A stretch of 51,631 nt of DNA from Minisyncoccota bacterium (GTDB taxonomy: Bacteria > Patescibacteriota > Minisyncoccia > Phycocordibacterales > JAQTLZ01): the NCBI GenBank assembly GCA_028710915.1, contig JAQTTF010000001.1, positions 1 through 51,631 on the forward strand, given 5' to 3'. Shown piece after piece: positions 14,868 to 22,935 of this stretch (its first letter is position 1; the number at the start of each line of letters is the position of its first letter). A program made the translations under genes and the position numbers. Under the pieces are notes generated by a model. It worked only from the letters and a program-made list of their open reading frames with translations. It was not told where the DNA came from and did no database searches.

Positions 14868-15094
14868 CAAATTAAAAAACTAGCACTTAAGTGCTAGTTT
14901 TTTAATTTGTGCGGGAGTAAGTGCCAAAAGGCACTTACGTGAGAGGACTTGAAGCCCGATTGAGCATTTTTTCTAGCTCTACCAAGCGAAGAAAAAATCC
15001 AATCGGGGTACTGCTCCTGTAAGGAGAAAGATTCTCCTTCCGATCGACAAGAAGATCGAAAAGTACCGGGCGTAGCCGACAAGTCCTCTCCCGC
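14868..15094 (+). repeat. tRNA-trailing structured element, divergent copy D
   Basis: Hairpin 1 is a loopless perfect 48-nt palindrome (14865-14888 / 14889-14912). Next come GCGGGAG (14911-14917), a hairpin GTAAGTGCC-AAAA-GGCACTTAC and GAGAGGACTTG (14941-14951), which is complementary to the tRNA T-arm strand at 14850-14860. A second sense copy, CAAGTCCTCTCCC, ends the element (15080-15092). The core contains CCCGATTG..ATTTTTTCT / AGAAAAAAT..CAATCGGG, GTACTG and P4 CTCCT-GTA-AGGAG followed by AAAGATT. P2 and P3 differ from copies A-C, so homology rests on hairpin 1, the CCAATCGGGGTACTG block and P4. Confidence 0.7.
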
Positions 15095-15169
15095 TTTCTA
15101 CTGCCCAGTCAACAACTCCTTTTCCTATTCTATCCTTAAACCAAGCCACCAAATCGAGTATTCTCTAGG

Positions 15170-15198
15170 TTGACAAATGCTTGTTTATATGATAGTAT
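15170..15198 (+). promoter_or_regulatory. Consensus promoter of the four-helix protein gene
   Basis: TTGACA (15170-15175), 17 nt, TAGTAT (15193-15198). A leader of about 85 nt follows, containing a small GGGTTT/AAACCC hairpin near 15250-15266 and a GGAGG site 10 nt before the ATG. Nothing else is evident in 15095-15291. Confidence 0.85.
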
Positions 15199-15291
15199 AC
15201 AGGTAGAGGAGTCGTGTGATTCCTGCTTGTACATTCAAATCGTCATTACCGGGTTTGAAAAACCCAGAAACCAAACGGAGGCAAGAAGATC

Positions 15292-16116
15292 ATGGAGACT
15301 TTGCTGGATGTCTTGGGTATCATCGCTCTTGTGCTGTTCATCCTGACAGTATTGGGTGTGATAGACAAAGAGAGCTGGAAACAGTTCGGAGGGTGGGCAT
15401 GGGCAAAGACCCCCCCGATTGCGCGATGGGCGCTGTTCGCGGTCATAATCATCGGCCTTTACGGGCTCTGCGCGTTCAATGGCACTTACGAGAGGTTGTC
15501 ATGGGATGCCAGAACTCGAATCTTCTTCTTCTTACTATCGATACCAATTGCTTTCATAATTGGTAGCGCTGGTAGCGGAGCAGGAGCGCCGGCAGGACAC
15601 GGCGGGCATGGAGGAGGACACGGCGGCGGAGGGAGCAACAAAAATTGGGCACTCATCCTCCTTGCACTGGGGGTCGTCATTGTTGCGTGGATGGGGGTGG
15701 TTAACGCCCCTGGAATTGTGCAGGCAGTGAACCCTACTACGGTAAGCCCCAAAAAAGCGGCCGGTCAGAAAGCAAGCGCTGGGAACACAACACAAGTTAT
15801 AGTTTCCCAGAAGCCGCCGGAAGGTCCAGAAAATATGGCTCCAGTCCCAGTCGAGCCGGGAACAATGAGTGAAGTGTTTCCTGTCTCTACGAAAGACATC
15901 ATGTATTGGATTTATCTCCACAAGCGCTCCGACAATGGCCACGTATCCCTCATTCTATACAATGGGAAGTGGACCAAAAGCGGCAAGTATGTTGCTGATC
16001 TGAGCCACAAGGAAGTCTGCGACTCGGGTAGCGCTGAATTTCCAAGACTACCTTTCGTACAATTAGATAATACGAAGGGGAGAGGAAGTGTGGACCTGGG
16101 GTGGAACAAAAACTGA
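15292..16116 (+). CDS. Four-helix membrane protein with Gly/His-rich linker
   Basis: A 274-residue protein of unknown function. Membrane helices lie at about 5-23, 44-62, 77-92 and 119-137. Between helices 3 and 4 is a Gly/His-rich stretch (about 93-115) with five histidines in GHGGHGGGHGGGG, which could bind metal or simply be flexible. The C-terminal ~130 residues are polar and presumably extracytoplasmic, with a Pro-rich linker (about 170-190) and a beta-rich end. GGAGG upstream fixes the ATG. Own promoter and terminator; GC-richer codons than the pilin-like genes next door. Confidence 0.8.
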   Translation: METLLDVLGIIALVLFILTVLGVIDKESWKQFGGWAWAKTPPIARWALFAVIIIGLYGLCAFNGTYERLSWDARTRIFFFLLSIPIAFIIGSAGSGAGAPAGHGGHGGGHGGGGSNKNWALILLALGVVIVAWMGVVNAPGIVQAVNPTTVSPKKAAGQKASAGNTTQVIVSQKPPEGPENMAPVPVEPGTMSEVFPVSTKDIMYWIYLHKRSDNGHVSLILYNGKWTKSGKYVADLSHKEVCDSGSAEFPRLPFVQLDNTKGRGSVDLGWNKN

Positions 16117-16147
16117 AACTGAAGGTATAATGACGATTCAAGCAATG

Positions 16148-16179
16148 GGCGGAGAAAGACACTATGTCTCTCTCCGCCT
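16148..16179 (+). terminator. Rho-independent terminator
   Basis: Stem GGCGGAGA / TCTCCGCC (extended by AGAC/GTCT) followed by TTATGTTTCTCTTTTTTT, 30 nt past the stop at 16116. Confidence 0.8.
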
Positions 16180-16210
16180 ATTATGTTTCTCTTTTTTTAT
16201 ATTCAACAGA

Positions 16211-16237
16211 AAACGCCCCACTTAAAGCAGGGCGTTT
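16211..16237 (-). terminator. Rho-independent terminator of the pilin-like cluster
   Basis: AAACGCCC / GGGCGTTT hairpin just past the stop of the last cluster gene (16252, minus strand), followed by TCTGTTG and an A/T-rich run. Confidence 0.75.
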
Positions 16238-16251
16238 CCAAAGAAAAAATA

Positions 16252-16491
16252 CTAGAAATTAAGACTTGCCTTAATGATATTTTTAATGACAATAGCCGCA
16301 GTCATAATGAAAAGTCCGATAAGACCCCACATAATATGCTTGGCACCGACACTTCTTGCTTCTTCATCGTCAGACTTCCAAACAAATATTACAACTCCGT
16401 AGACAAATATCACCACCGCAACACCAAACAATAGCGTGATGATAGGATTAAGAACAACCCTCTCTATATTGGCAATTATTGGTACTTGCAT
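16252..16491 (-). CDS. Small two-helix TrbC/VirB2-like protein
   Basis: A 79-residue protein, essentially only the two-helix core shared by the next four genes upstream: helix 1 about 16-38, a short charged loop SDDEEARSVGAKHI, helix 2 about 52-72. No cleavable signal peptide is obvious, unlike its neighbour. VirB2/TrbC pilins of type IV secretion systems have this topology, and small CPR proteins are often assigned there, but no VirB4/VirD4 ATPase gene is in the window. Last gene of the minus-strand cluster. Confidence 0.72.
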   Translation of the reverse strand: MQVPIIANIERVVLNPIITLLFGVAVVIFVYGVVIFVWKSDDEEARSVGAKHIMWGLIGLFIMTAAIVIKNIIKASLNF

Positions 16492-16508
16492 AGATAAATT
16501 TAATAAGG

Positions 16509-16532
16509 AAAAGAGCTCGCGAGAGCTCTTTT
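16509..16532 (-). terminator. Hairpin terminator between two pilin-like genes
   Basis: Near-palindrome AAAAGAGCTC / GAGCTCTTTT directly past the stop at 16543; it may partially uncouple expression of the last gene from the rest. Confidence 0.7.
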
Positions 16533-16542
16533 CGCTTCTAGA

Positions 16543-16875
16543 CTATCGAGGGAGAAGATTAGGAACGTTATTTGCCTGATTCAACTGGAGAGAGTCTCGA
16601 AGGAGGTTTACCAAGCCCCAGACAGACACCATGACGAAAATAGCGATAATACCGTAAATCATTGTATTCCTTCCAGCTTGTCGCTTTTCCTCATCCCCTC
16701 CTGCCAAGATATAGGTAAGAACTCCGTATAGAAAGAGTACAACCGCTGCAGAGATAAAGAGCGGTACGAGTCTGGTAAGGATGTTCTGAGCCCAGGTAAT
16801 GAGATTATCAACACCAGCCGCAAATGCGAGCATTGGCAGTGCCCAAGCTGACGCAACAATAAGAGTTTTTTTCAT
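16543..16875 (-). CDS. TrbC/VirB2-like pilin with signal peptide
   Basis: A 110-residue protein. Residues 1-20 form a signal peptide ending in AFA. Two membrane helices (about 36-58 and 72-95) flank the loop AGGDEEKRQAGRNTMIYG, nearly the same as in the 17000-17521 protein. After the second helix a short Asn-rich tail ends NLLPR. This is the closest of the five to a canonical VirB2/TrbC pilin: short signal peptide, two hydrophobic helices and a charged cytoplasmic loop. Function as a fibre or pore subunit is inference. Confidence 0.78.
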   Translation of the reverse strand: MKKTLIVASAWALPMLAFAAGVDNLITWAQNILTRLVPLFISAAVVLFLYGVLTYILAGGDEEKRQAGRNTMIYGIIAIFVMVSVWGLVNLLRDSLQLNQANNVPNLLPR

Positions 16876-16999
16876 TTCTTAAAAAAATAACTTAATAATA
16901 AAGACCTTTTGATAAATAATACGTGCCTTAATGGTAACAAACCGCGGGAAATGAGCAAGAAAGATGTGTGGATATTAAATCTTCTCCAGACTAACATTA

Positions 17000-17521
17000 C
17001 TAAGGGGTAAGTTGCGGCAATATAGGACTCTTGCCCACAACACTTAGGCTAATAATGCCGACAAGCGCCCATAGTGTAGTAATAACTGCAAGGCCGACAA
17101 TACCATAGGTCATAAACCTGACTCCTTCTTTGCGTTTCTCTTCATCGCCCCCTGAATAAATATAGCGAAGCACCCCATACAGGAAGCCAACGACAGCGAG
17201 ACCAACAAGGAGTGGAATGAGTAGGCCCAAATAGCTGGTCAAACAAGCAACCAAAGATTTAAAATCGTTTATTGCGCCGCATGAACCACCGGCAGAAGTG
17301 TGTACGCTATATGCAGAATCGCTACAACTCTGAATTGCCGGCAAGTCTAGCCCAGCATTGAGAGTGCCCGGTGGACATATATAAGCATGCGCGACGAAAG
17401 GAGTAAAAAAGAAAGACGAAAGAACAAAACAAAACATAACCAAGGAAATGACACCTCGGGAATGGAGGATAAAATACTTTGTAACACGATTAAATCTTTG
17501 AGCTGCCGAACGTGTATGCAT
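17000..17521 (-). CDS. TrbC/VirB2-like protein with short Cys-containing ectodomain
   Basis: A 173-residue protein with a long basic N-region, signal-type helix (about 24-46, ending AHA), a ~50-residue extracytoplasmic segment with four cysteines (likely disulfides) and two C-terminal helices flanking SGGDEEKRKEGVRFMTYG. The ATG at 17521 lies 17 nt after the stop of the next upstream gene. Paralogue of its neighbours; the ectodomain is smaller than in the two genes upstream. Confidence 0.75.
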   Translation of the reverse strand: MHTRSAAQRFNRVTKYFILHSRGVISLVMFCFVLSSFFFTPFVAHAYICPPGTLNAGLDLPAIQSCSDSAYSVHTSAGGSCGAINDFKSLVACLTSYLGLLIPLLVGLAVVGFLYGVLRYIYSGGDEEKRKEGVRFMTYGIVGLAVITTLWALVGIISLSVVGKSPILPQLTP

Positions 17522-17538
17522 ATGAATAAAAATTATTT

Positions 17539-18441
17539 TTATAATTGATTAATAGTGTTTTGAATAATTGCAGAGAGCGCTGTTGCCCCCAAAAGCACGG
17601 CGGCACCGACAACCGTCCAAAGAAATGCTCTTTTCGCTGTTTCCAATTCCTCGCTGTTGCCCTGCGCTTTTACAAAAAGGAATCCAGAATAAATAATTGC
17701 AAGCACAATAATAATCGCTCCAATTTGTTCTGCGATCTTCAAAATCTTTGCAAAAAGCTGATAGAGATCACAGGTATTCCCAAGAGGATTTTTAAGTCCA
17801 CCAGAACTATCACACCCTTTTCCACTGTTTGGTCCTTGCTGAAGGAGACCTGCACTATTTGGTCCTTGCTGAAGCAAGCCTGGATCTGTTGTGTCATTCG
17901 CTGCAGGTGGTACCACATTCGTCGGAGCTGGAGTCGGAGCGGCCGCATTATTTATTGAAGAAAGAGGAGCGTAAGATCCTGAACTGCCGTTTCCGACCAA
18001 AATACCGCTGAGATCAAAATTGAAGAGAAATCCGGTAGTTGATGAATTGGGGTAATACGGCTTTAGCTTATTATTTATTGTAACAATATCCACAGAAGTA
18101 CACTGTCGGCAGGAGCCTCCGGCCACCCCAGAATTATTGATTGACTGAACGCACGCAGCATTTGTAGGAAAAGCATTCACTGCTTTTTTGTCTTTTCCTA
18201 TTGCACACCAGACAGTACAGGTACCGCAGATATTCCATGACGGGTCTCTCCCCTGCGTACAAGCAGGTCCTGAAGCAAAAACATGCACCACATCACTCGG
18301 ATCTTTCGAACACCATGTGGCCGCAAAAGCAGAGGTAGCTCCTAATGTAAAAAACAAAGCAAAAAGAAAAATTGCAAACAAAAAATGAGACTTGCGACCA
18401 AGCGTAGTTTTAATGTTCTTCTCTTTTTTTACAGTATTCAT
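17539..18441 (-). CDS. Large TrbC/VirB2-like protein with Cys-rich ectodomain and QQGPNS repeat
   Basis: A 300-residue protein starting at ATG 18441; an in-frame TTG at 18498 would overlap the upstream gene and put a long tail before the signal peptide. Signal helix at about 20-42 (ending AFA), a cysteine-rich ectodomain (about 45-115), a Pro/Ala linker, a two-fold repeat GLLQQGPNS (also a DNA repeat near 17826-17880), then helices at the C-terminus around the loop AQGNSEELETAKRAF. Same domain layout as the 378-residue protein upstream. Confidence 0.75.
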   Translation of the reverse strand: MNTVKKEKNIKTTLGRKSHFLFAIFLFALFFTLGATSAFAATWCSKDPSDVVHVFASGPACTQGRDPSWNICGTCTVWCAIGKDKKAVNAFPTNAACVQSINNSGVAGGSCRQCTSVDIVTINNKLKPYYPNSSTTGFLFNFDLSGILVGNGSSGSYAPLSSINNAAAPTPAPTNVVPPAANDTTDPGLLQQGPNSAGLLQQGPNSGKGCDSSGGLKNPLGNTCDLYQLFAKILKIAEQIGAIIIVLAIIYSGFLFVKAQGNSEELETAKRAFLWTVVGAAVLLGATALSAIIQNTINQL

Positions 18442-18457
18442 TTTTTCTTTTTTAAGA

Positions 18458-19594
18458 TTATCCAAAAATACCTTTGAAAAACTCCGGATCTGCCACAAGA
18501 CCTTTAATGATCGTATTCACCAGAAGCCACGCGCAAAGCATAATAATAATTCCAATGAGAGCGCTCCAAAAGATTTGATGAGCCTCTTCTATTTTCCCAG
18601 GATTCCCGCCTGCGGTCAAATAGAGAAAACCGGCAAAAAAGAAAGCAACGGCGGCAATCGAGACAGCGACTTTAAGAAGAAAGCCGATGATATTGCCGAT
18701 AAGATTAAGAAATTGCTGGAAACCACAATTGCTATAGGCGGTTTGATTTGTAGCATCAATAGTAACAGTGCCGTCACAGGAAACCAGTCCGCTCGGGTTT
18801 GTGCTGGAAGTCGGATTTCCATTATTGCCATTTCCTCCGCCCTTAGGCTGAGTTGGGGATTGAGGGTTAGTGGGTGTTGGCGATGGATTTGCTGAGGAGT
18901 TACAAGCAGTATCGGAAAACCTGCAAGCTCCTCCGGGAACATTATTGGTTTGAATATAAGACTGACATACCTGCATAAATGAACTCTTTTCATCAACAGT
19001 AGAATATTTCGATTCTTTAAAAGGTTTCCCATTCGAATCCATACAGACATATCCAGAAACAGGAGCTGGAGTGGGTGTTGGAGTTGGAGCAACACAATCA
19101 GTATCAGAGAGTGTGCAAGTACCTCCGGATATATTATTAGTCTGAATATATGTTTGACACTGTTGCATGCCAGTATTTTTCTCCTGCTCACTTGCATAAT
19201 GCAATTTCTTCAGAAGAGTTGTACTGGAGTTCATACAAATCCAACCCGACACAGGTACAGGAGTTGGAGTGGGAGTTGGTGTGGGTGTGGGAGGAATAGT
19301 AGCAGAACAGCTGCATTTCCATTGTGCTACTCCCCTTTCTTGAGCAACCCCCGGAACATCGTTACTACAAGCTTCTCCCTGATCGAAATCTTGCCCAACC
19401 GTATGAAATATATATGTCTTCGCAACAACAGTGGAACCATCACAAGTAAGACTCCAGTAGCCTTCTTCTGGCGTGTTCGGATCCGTAGTAGCTTTCACTC
19501 CCGTCGTCGGTAAAAAATAGAAAGATACTCCCAAGGCTATTGCAATAGCAATAATATAGAAAGGAAACCTTTTTGAAGATAAAAAATTGAACAT
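18458..19594 (-). CDS. TrbC/VirB2-like protein with duplicated Cys-rich ectodomain
   Basis: A 378-residue protein: N-terminal membrane/signal helix (about 11-30), a first ectodomain, then two copies of a ~55-residue module (each SGW/YxCM..., YIQTNN-GG-C, SDT-C) separated by PTPTPTP linkers, a Gly/Asn-rich spacer, and two C-terminal helices around AGGNPGKIEEAHQIF. The tandem Cys-rich modules look like surface-binding repeats. It is the first and largest of five consecutive paralogues; 9 nt separate it from the solute-binding protein gene. Confidence 0.78.
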   Translation of the reverse strand: MFNFLSSKRFPFYIIAIAIALGVSFYFLPTTGVKATTDPNTPEEGYWSLTCDGSTVVAKTYIFHTVGQDFDQGEACSNDVPGVAQERGVAQWKCSCSATIPPTPTPTPTPTPVPVSGWICMNSSTTLLKKLHYASEQEKNTGMQQCQTYIQTNNISGGTCTLSDTDCVAPTPTPTPAPVSGYVCMDSNGKPFKESKYSTVDEKSSFMQVCQSYIQTNNVPGGACRFSDTACNSSANPSPTPTNPQSPTQPKGGGNGNNGNPTSSTNPSGLVSCDGTVTIDATNQTAYSNCGFQQFLNLIGNIIGFLLKVAVSIAAVAFFFAGFLYLTAGGNPGKIEEAHQIFWSALIGIIIMLCAWLLVNTIIKGLVADPEFFKGIFG

Positions 19595-19603
19595 TATCTA
19601 AAA

Positions 19604-20878
19604 TTATTGGCTAAATAACTGCTGGATCTGCTGGCTTGCTTGGCCGATCGCATCGGCATACTTTTCCTGTCCCGAAGAAACTGTTTCAATCATGCGCTGG
19701 AAAATACTCTGTGTTTCGGTAGGATTTGGATCAAACCAAGCTCGAGAACGCAACGCTGAAGAATAAAGAACGGGGCTAAGTGGATCGGAAGGCGGTGTTG
19801 AGAGAAGATCAAGACGAACTGGAGGCAAACCGCTCACTTGTGAGAAACTCCTTATGACATCCTGTGAAGTAAGGTACGTAATCATAGAAAGCGCGCTCGT
19901 ATAATTCGGCGACGTTTTCAAAATTGCCAACCCAAACATCCTGGCAAAGGTCATTTTTGTTGAAGCATCTTTAGGCTGGGGCATTTCTGCCATATCGAGA
20001 TTTAGGTTGGGATTCTTTGCCCGCAGCGCTGAAAGTTCTGAAGCAAAGCCGAAATAAAGAGCGAGCTTCCCGGATGCAAAATAATCAAAAGAAGCAGGAA
20101 GCGAACGATTCCATGTGTATGCCTCGTTAGTCGGATTCCCAAACTGGCTATAGAAACGCAAGGCAGTATCTGCTGAATTCCCCGATGAATCCATGACTGA
20201 AGACCAGCCTATTTGAGTCTGTTGTGTAATTGGGTTCCCCGACTGAATAAGAAGAGTCGCAAGAATTTCTTTTGCATTGGAAACATTTCTAAATTCTCCC
20301 ATTGCCACAGCGCTTTGCAAAATTACAGACTCATTATTTTTCTGCGTGAGTGTCTTTGTAAATGTGATAAAATCGCTCCAATTTTTCGGCGGCACTGCCA
20401 CAGAAGCATTCGTCAGAAGGTCGCGATTCCAATACATAACCATGGGATCAATAACAAAAGGCAAAGCAAGAATGCCATCAGTTGTTATGTACATATTTCC
20501 TTCTTGTACGAATGTGTCTTGAAAAGTTCTCTGAGAGAGCGTAGTGAATGGTATTTGAGCAATCTTTTCAGCATGTCGGTAAATTTTATCTTGCGCTAGA
20601 AGAAAGATGTCCGGCCCGTGTCCAGTTGCGATAGCTTCAGCAAGATCAGTATCGAATGTCGCCTCGTCTCTCTGAACATAGCTTACTTTCAGCTGATCAG
20701 GCTTGCCTTGATTTAAATTTGTAAGGAGTGCATCAAATGTGGTTTGCGGAATCGTGCCCCAGATTACAACAGGAGCGATTGCGCTCCCGTTCGGAGCTCG
20801 CACAATTGCGAATGTAAGCACGCCGACAATTGCGAAGAAAATAAGAATTCCAATAAAGACGATTTGAAAATTAGACAT
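19604..20878 (-). CDS. Extracellular solute-binding protein (ABC family 1-like)
   Basis: A 424-residue protein with an N-terminal membrane helix (about 5-26), then a two-lobed binding-protein fold: VVIWGTIPQ, GHGPDIFLLAQD, the central LPFVIDPMVMYWNRDLL (typical of sugar-binding proteins) and FASGKLALYFGF. No lipobox cysteine is seen, so it stays anchored by the helix. No permease or ATPase gene lies in the window, which is odd for an importer; it may have been recruited as a ligand-binding surface component of the following pilin-like cluster. It starts 2 nt after the methyltransferase stop. Confidence 0.87.
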   Translation of the reverse strand: MSNFQIVFIGILIFFAIVGVLTFAIVRAPNGSAIAPVVIWGTIPQTTFDALLTNLNQGKPDQLKVSYVQRDEATFDTDLAEAIATGHGPDIFLLAQDKIYRHAEKIAQIPFTTLSQRTFQDTFVQEGNMYITTDGILALPFVIDPMVMYWNRDLLTNASVAVPPKNWSDFITFTKTLTQKNNESVILQSAVAMGEFRNVSNAKEILATLLIQSGNPITQQTQIGWSSVMDSSGNSADTALRFYSQFGNPTNEAYTWNRSLPASFDYFASGKLALYFGFASELSALRAKNPNLNLDMAEMPQPKDASTKMTFARMFGLAILKTSPNYTSALSMITYLTSQDVIRSFSQVSGLPPVRLDLLSTPPSDPLSPVLYSSALRSRAWFDPNPTETQSIFQRMIETVSSGQEKYADAIGQASQQIQQLFSQ

Positions 20879-20880
20879 GC

Positions 20881-21408
20881 TTATTTTTTAAAGATAAAAC
20901 CATAATGATGGTCTCCTGCCCGAATCTGGGTCTGAAATATAAAACCCGACTTTTCAAAAAGGGCTCGCGCCTTAACTCCCGGGAAAACACTATCGAATGA
21001 AGGACCCATCCCTCCAAAAGAATCCGTCCAATCGATAACAAGCGCCCGCCCGCCCGGCTTTAATATCCTCTTCGCTTCAGTTACCACGGCTTCTTTTGGG
21101 CCAATCTGAAAAAGAATATTTGAAATGACAACAGCATCGACAGTATCTCCCCGCAAATGAGTGCCTCCCGGTTTTTCTACATCCGCCCAAATAATTTCGA
21201 TATTGGTAAAACCGCGTTTGTTCCCCTCATTTTTAATTTTTGAAAGAAGATCCTTTTGAACATCGATCGCATACACCTTCCCCGCCCCACCGACAGCTTT
21301 TGCGATTTCAAAAGCATAAAAACCGGTGCCTGCACCAAAATCGGCAACTTTTGCTCCAGATTGAAGTCCAAATTGCTCTATATTATGTTCTGGATCTGTA
21401 AAGGCCAT
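20881..21408 (-). CDS. Class I SAM-dependent methyltransferase
   Basis: A 175-residue protein with motif I VADFGAGTGFYAF, the acidic AIDVQKD strand, VVISNILFQI and RILKPGGRALVIDW, as in UbiE-like small-molecule methyltransferases. The substrate cannot be told. The ATG at 21408 has GAGG about 10 nt upstream and follows a TATACT/TATAGA -10 region; the ORF could be extended to 21450 but that N-terminus looks unrelated. First gene of the minus-strand unit that continues into the solute-binding protein. Confidence 0.85.
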   Translation of the reverse strand: MAFTDPEHNIEQFGLQSGAKVADFGAGTGFYAFEIAKAVGGAGKVYAIDVQKDLLSKIKNEGNKRGFTNIEIIWADVEKPGGTHLRGDTVDAVVISNILFQIGPKEAVVTEAKRILKPGGRALVIDWTDSFGGMGPSFDSVFPGVKARALFEKSGFIFQTQIRAGDHHYGFIFKK

Positions 21409-21479
21409 AGAAATGAATCCTCTATAGTATACAACAAAACAACCCCGCATTTTCAGGGGGCTGTGGAGAAAATGAGCGA

Positions 21480-21971
21480 TTAACGCGTGACAGTTATTTT
21501 CTCTCCTAGTTCTGCATACGGAGCCGAAATAGTAATTCGTGTCGTGGTTGCGTCCTTCTGGATAACATATCCGCTTTCGTAATCTGAAGCCGTATTAAAA
21601 TATGCCCTGTTAGAATCTGGATCAATCGGGAGTGAAGGAAGATACGTCGGAACGAGACAAGCATTGATATCAAATGCGTCTTCAGCCGATGTGCTTGAAG
21701 CTATCGTCATTGGAGTACTCGTGGAAATATTTTGAGAACACACTGTATCTCCTGCAAGTCGAAATACTCCTTTGTTGTCTGCAATTCTCTGGCCAACGGC
21801 ATTTAAAATCTCATTCACATTACTTTGTCGCTGTAGATTTCTTGCTTGAGCAAATTGCCGGGAAGGATTTATAGCGATAAGCACAATTCCAGCGAGAATT
21901 GCAATGATGCCGATGACGACGAGAATTTCTACCAAGGTAAAACCACTTGTGTTCGTTATTTTTCTTTTCAT
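21480..21971 (-). CDS. Type IV pilin-like protein (major-pilin candidate)
   Basis: A 163-residue prepilin: short basic leader, peptidase site G/FTLVEILVVIGIIAIL with Glu at +5, a long N-terminal alpha helix, then a small globular domain with two cysteines forming a possible D-region disulfide. It resembles PilA/GspG-type pilins and is the last gene of the pilus operon. Assembled at the inner membrane by PilB/PilC, which lie upstream in the same operon. Confidence 0.85.
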   Translation of the reverse strand: MKRKITNTSGFTLVEILVVIGIIAILAGIVLIAINPSRQFAQARNLQRQSNVNEILNAVGQRIADNKGVFRLAGDTVCSQNISTSTPMTIASSTSAEDAFDINACLVPTYLPSLPIDPDSNRAYFNTASDYESGYVIQKDATTTRITISAPYAELGEKITVTR

Positions 21972-22010
21972 AGAGCGCTCGAAATGAATGTTAACTATTA
22001 TTCCACACTT

Positions 22011-22475
22011 TTACGGCAATGAACAGCTGCGAGAAGTGGGAGTAGGAAGTTCCTCAAAAGACAGGATCGACATATTTGATGAGTTTAGAAGAGCTTTGAG
22101 ATTTGTATGCGACGATGAAACGACAGCTCTGGTCTCCAAATGTATCGTGCCGACTGAAAAACCTATAGGACAAATCTTGCAGGAATCTTCACCTTGGAAA
22201 ATGGTTTCGCCTCCCGAATATGTCTTGTCTTCAAGAAGGTTCATCCGCGCCGTATCAAGGCACACTTCAGCAAGAAATTCGCTTCGTTTCTTATTTTCAG
22301 AATCTAAAATATTGAAACGGGTAAAAAATGAGCTCATATTGAGAGAGAGGAGGATCGCAAGAAGTACGGCGGAAATAAGAATTACAGATACCAGCGCGAT
22401 GAACCCGCCGGAATTTTTCTTGGAAAAATTCCGGCCGCCGAATCTATTTTCTTTTGTACATTTTTCACCTGACAT
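22011..22475 (-). CDS. PilX-like minor pilin
   Basis: A 154-residue protein with a basic N-terminus, KKNSGGFIALVSVILISAV (processing site G/FIALV, lacking the +5 Glu as PilX/GspK-type pilins do), then a polar domain with cysteines. It overlaps the preceding pseudopilin gene by 11 nt. Presumably part of the pilus initiation/tip complex. Confidence 0.7.
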   Translation of the reverse strand: MSGEKCTKENRFGGRNFSKKNSGGFIALVSVILISAVLLAILLSLNMSSFFTRFNILDSENKKRSEFLAEVCLDTARMNLLEDKTYSGGETIFQGEDSCKICPIGFSVGTIHLETRAVVSSSHTNLKALLNSSNMSILSFEELPTPTSRSCSLP

Positions 22476-22935
22476 AATATGTAGTTGTTATAAAGCGATT
22501 TCCTATTTGCAAAACAACAAGAACCCCAGCTGGACTGCCAGACATTACAGGAGGAATATAGGAAAAAGAAATGGAATCTATTTTTACCAATTCATCATTA
22601 AGCGGAACTGGTTTCATATTTCCCCGAGAAAACACAAGAAGACCATCCTGCAAATGTAAGGTCAGAGGATTTTGCGAAGAATTATATTTACGGACAGAAA
22701 GGGTGCTCGAGGCAAGAGATGTCGAAGGAGTATTGATATTAGAAACACCGATGAGTATCCAGTCGATCTTTCGAGAAAGGAAATTTAATTCCTCGTCTAC
22801 GGCAATGCTTTGACTTTGCTTTGAAGAAGATTCGATAAGATCATACGATACAGTAAGAACTCCCCCCAAAAGAAGTGATAAGAGAGCTATATATACTATG
22901 GTTTCGATTAGTGTAAATCCATTATTCTTTCTCAT
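22465..22935 (-). CDS. Minor pseudopilin (PilW/GspJ-like)
   Basis: A 156-residue prepilin with MRKNNG/FTLIETIVYIALL leader and Glu at +5, followed by a beta-rich domain. It overlaps the propeller pilin gene by 4 nt and the PilX-like gene by 11 nt, so the three are translationally coupled. Likely a tip subunit; the PilW/GspJ label rests on gene order and size. Confidence 0.78.
   Translation of the reverse strand: MRKNNGFTLIETIVYIALLSLLLGGVLTVSYDLIESSSKQSQSIAVDEELNFLSRKIDWILIGVSNINTPSTSLASSTLSVRKYNSSQNPLTLHLQDGLLVFSRGNMKPVPLNDELVKIDSISFSYIPPVMSGSPAGVLVVLQIGNRFITTTYYVR

Noticed and set aside
6012..15094. tRNA-trailing elements as attachment sites of an integrated phage or plasmid
   Set aside because: Direct repeats of tRNA ends do occur, but no integrase or cargo gene lies between them and units are only about 200 nt; a mini-element remains possible, a classical integrative element does not.
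15216..15566. 116-codon ORF overlapping the start of the four-helix protein
   Set aside because: No ribosome site, no membrane or domain features; the overlapping frame has a GGAGG site and helices.
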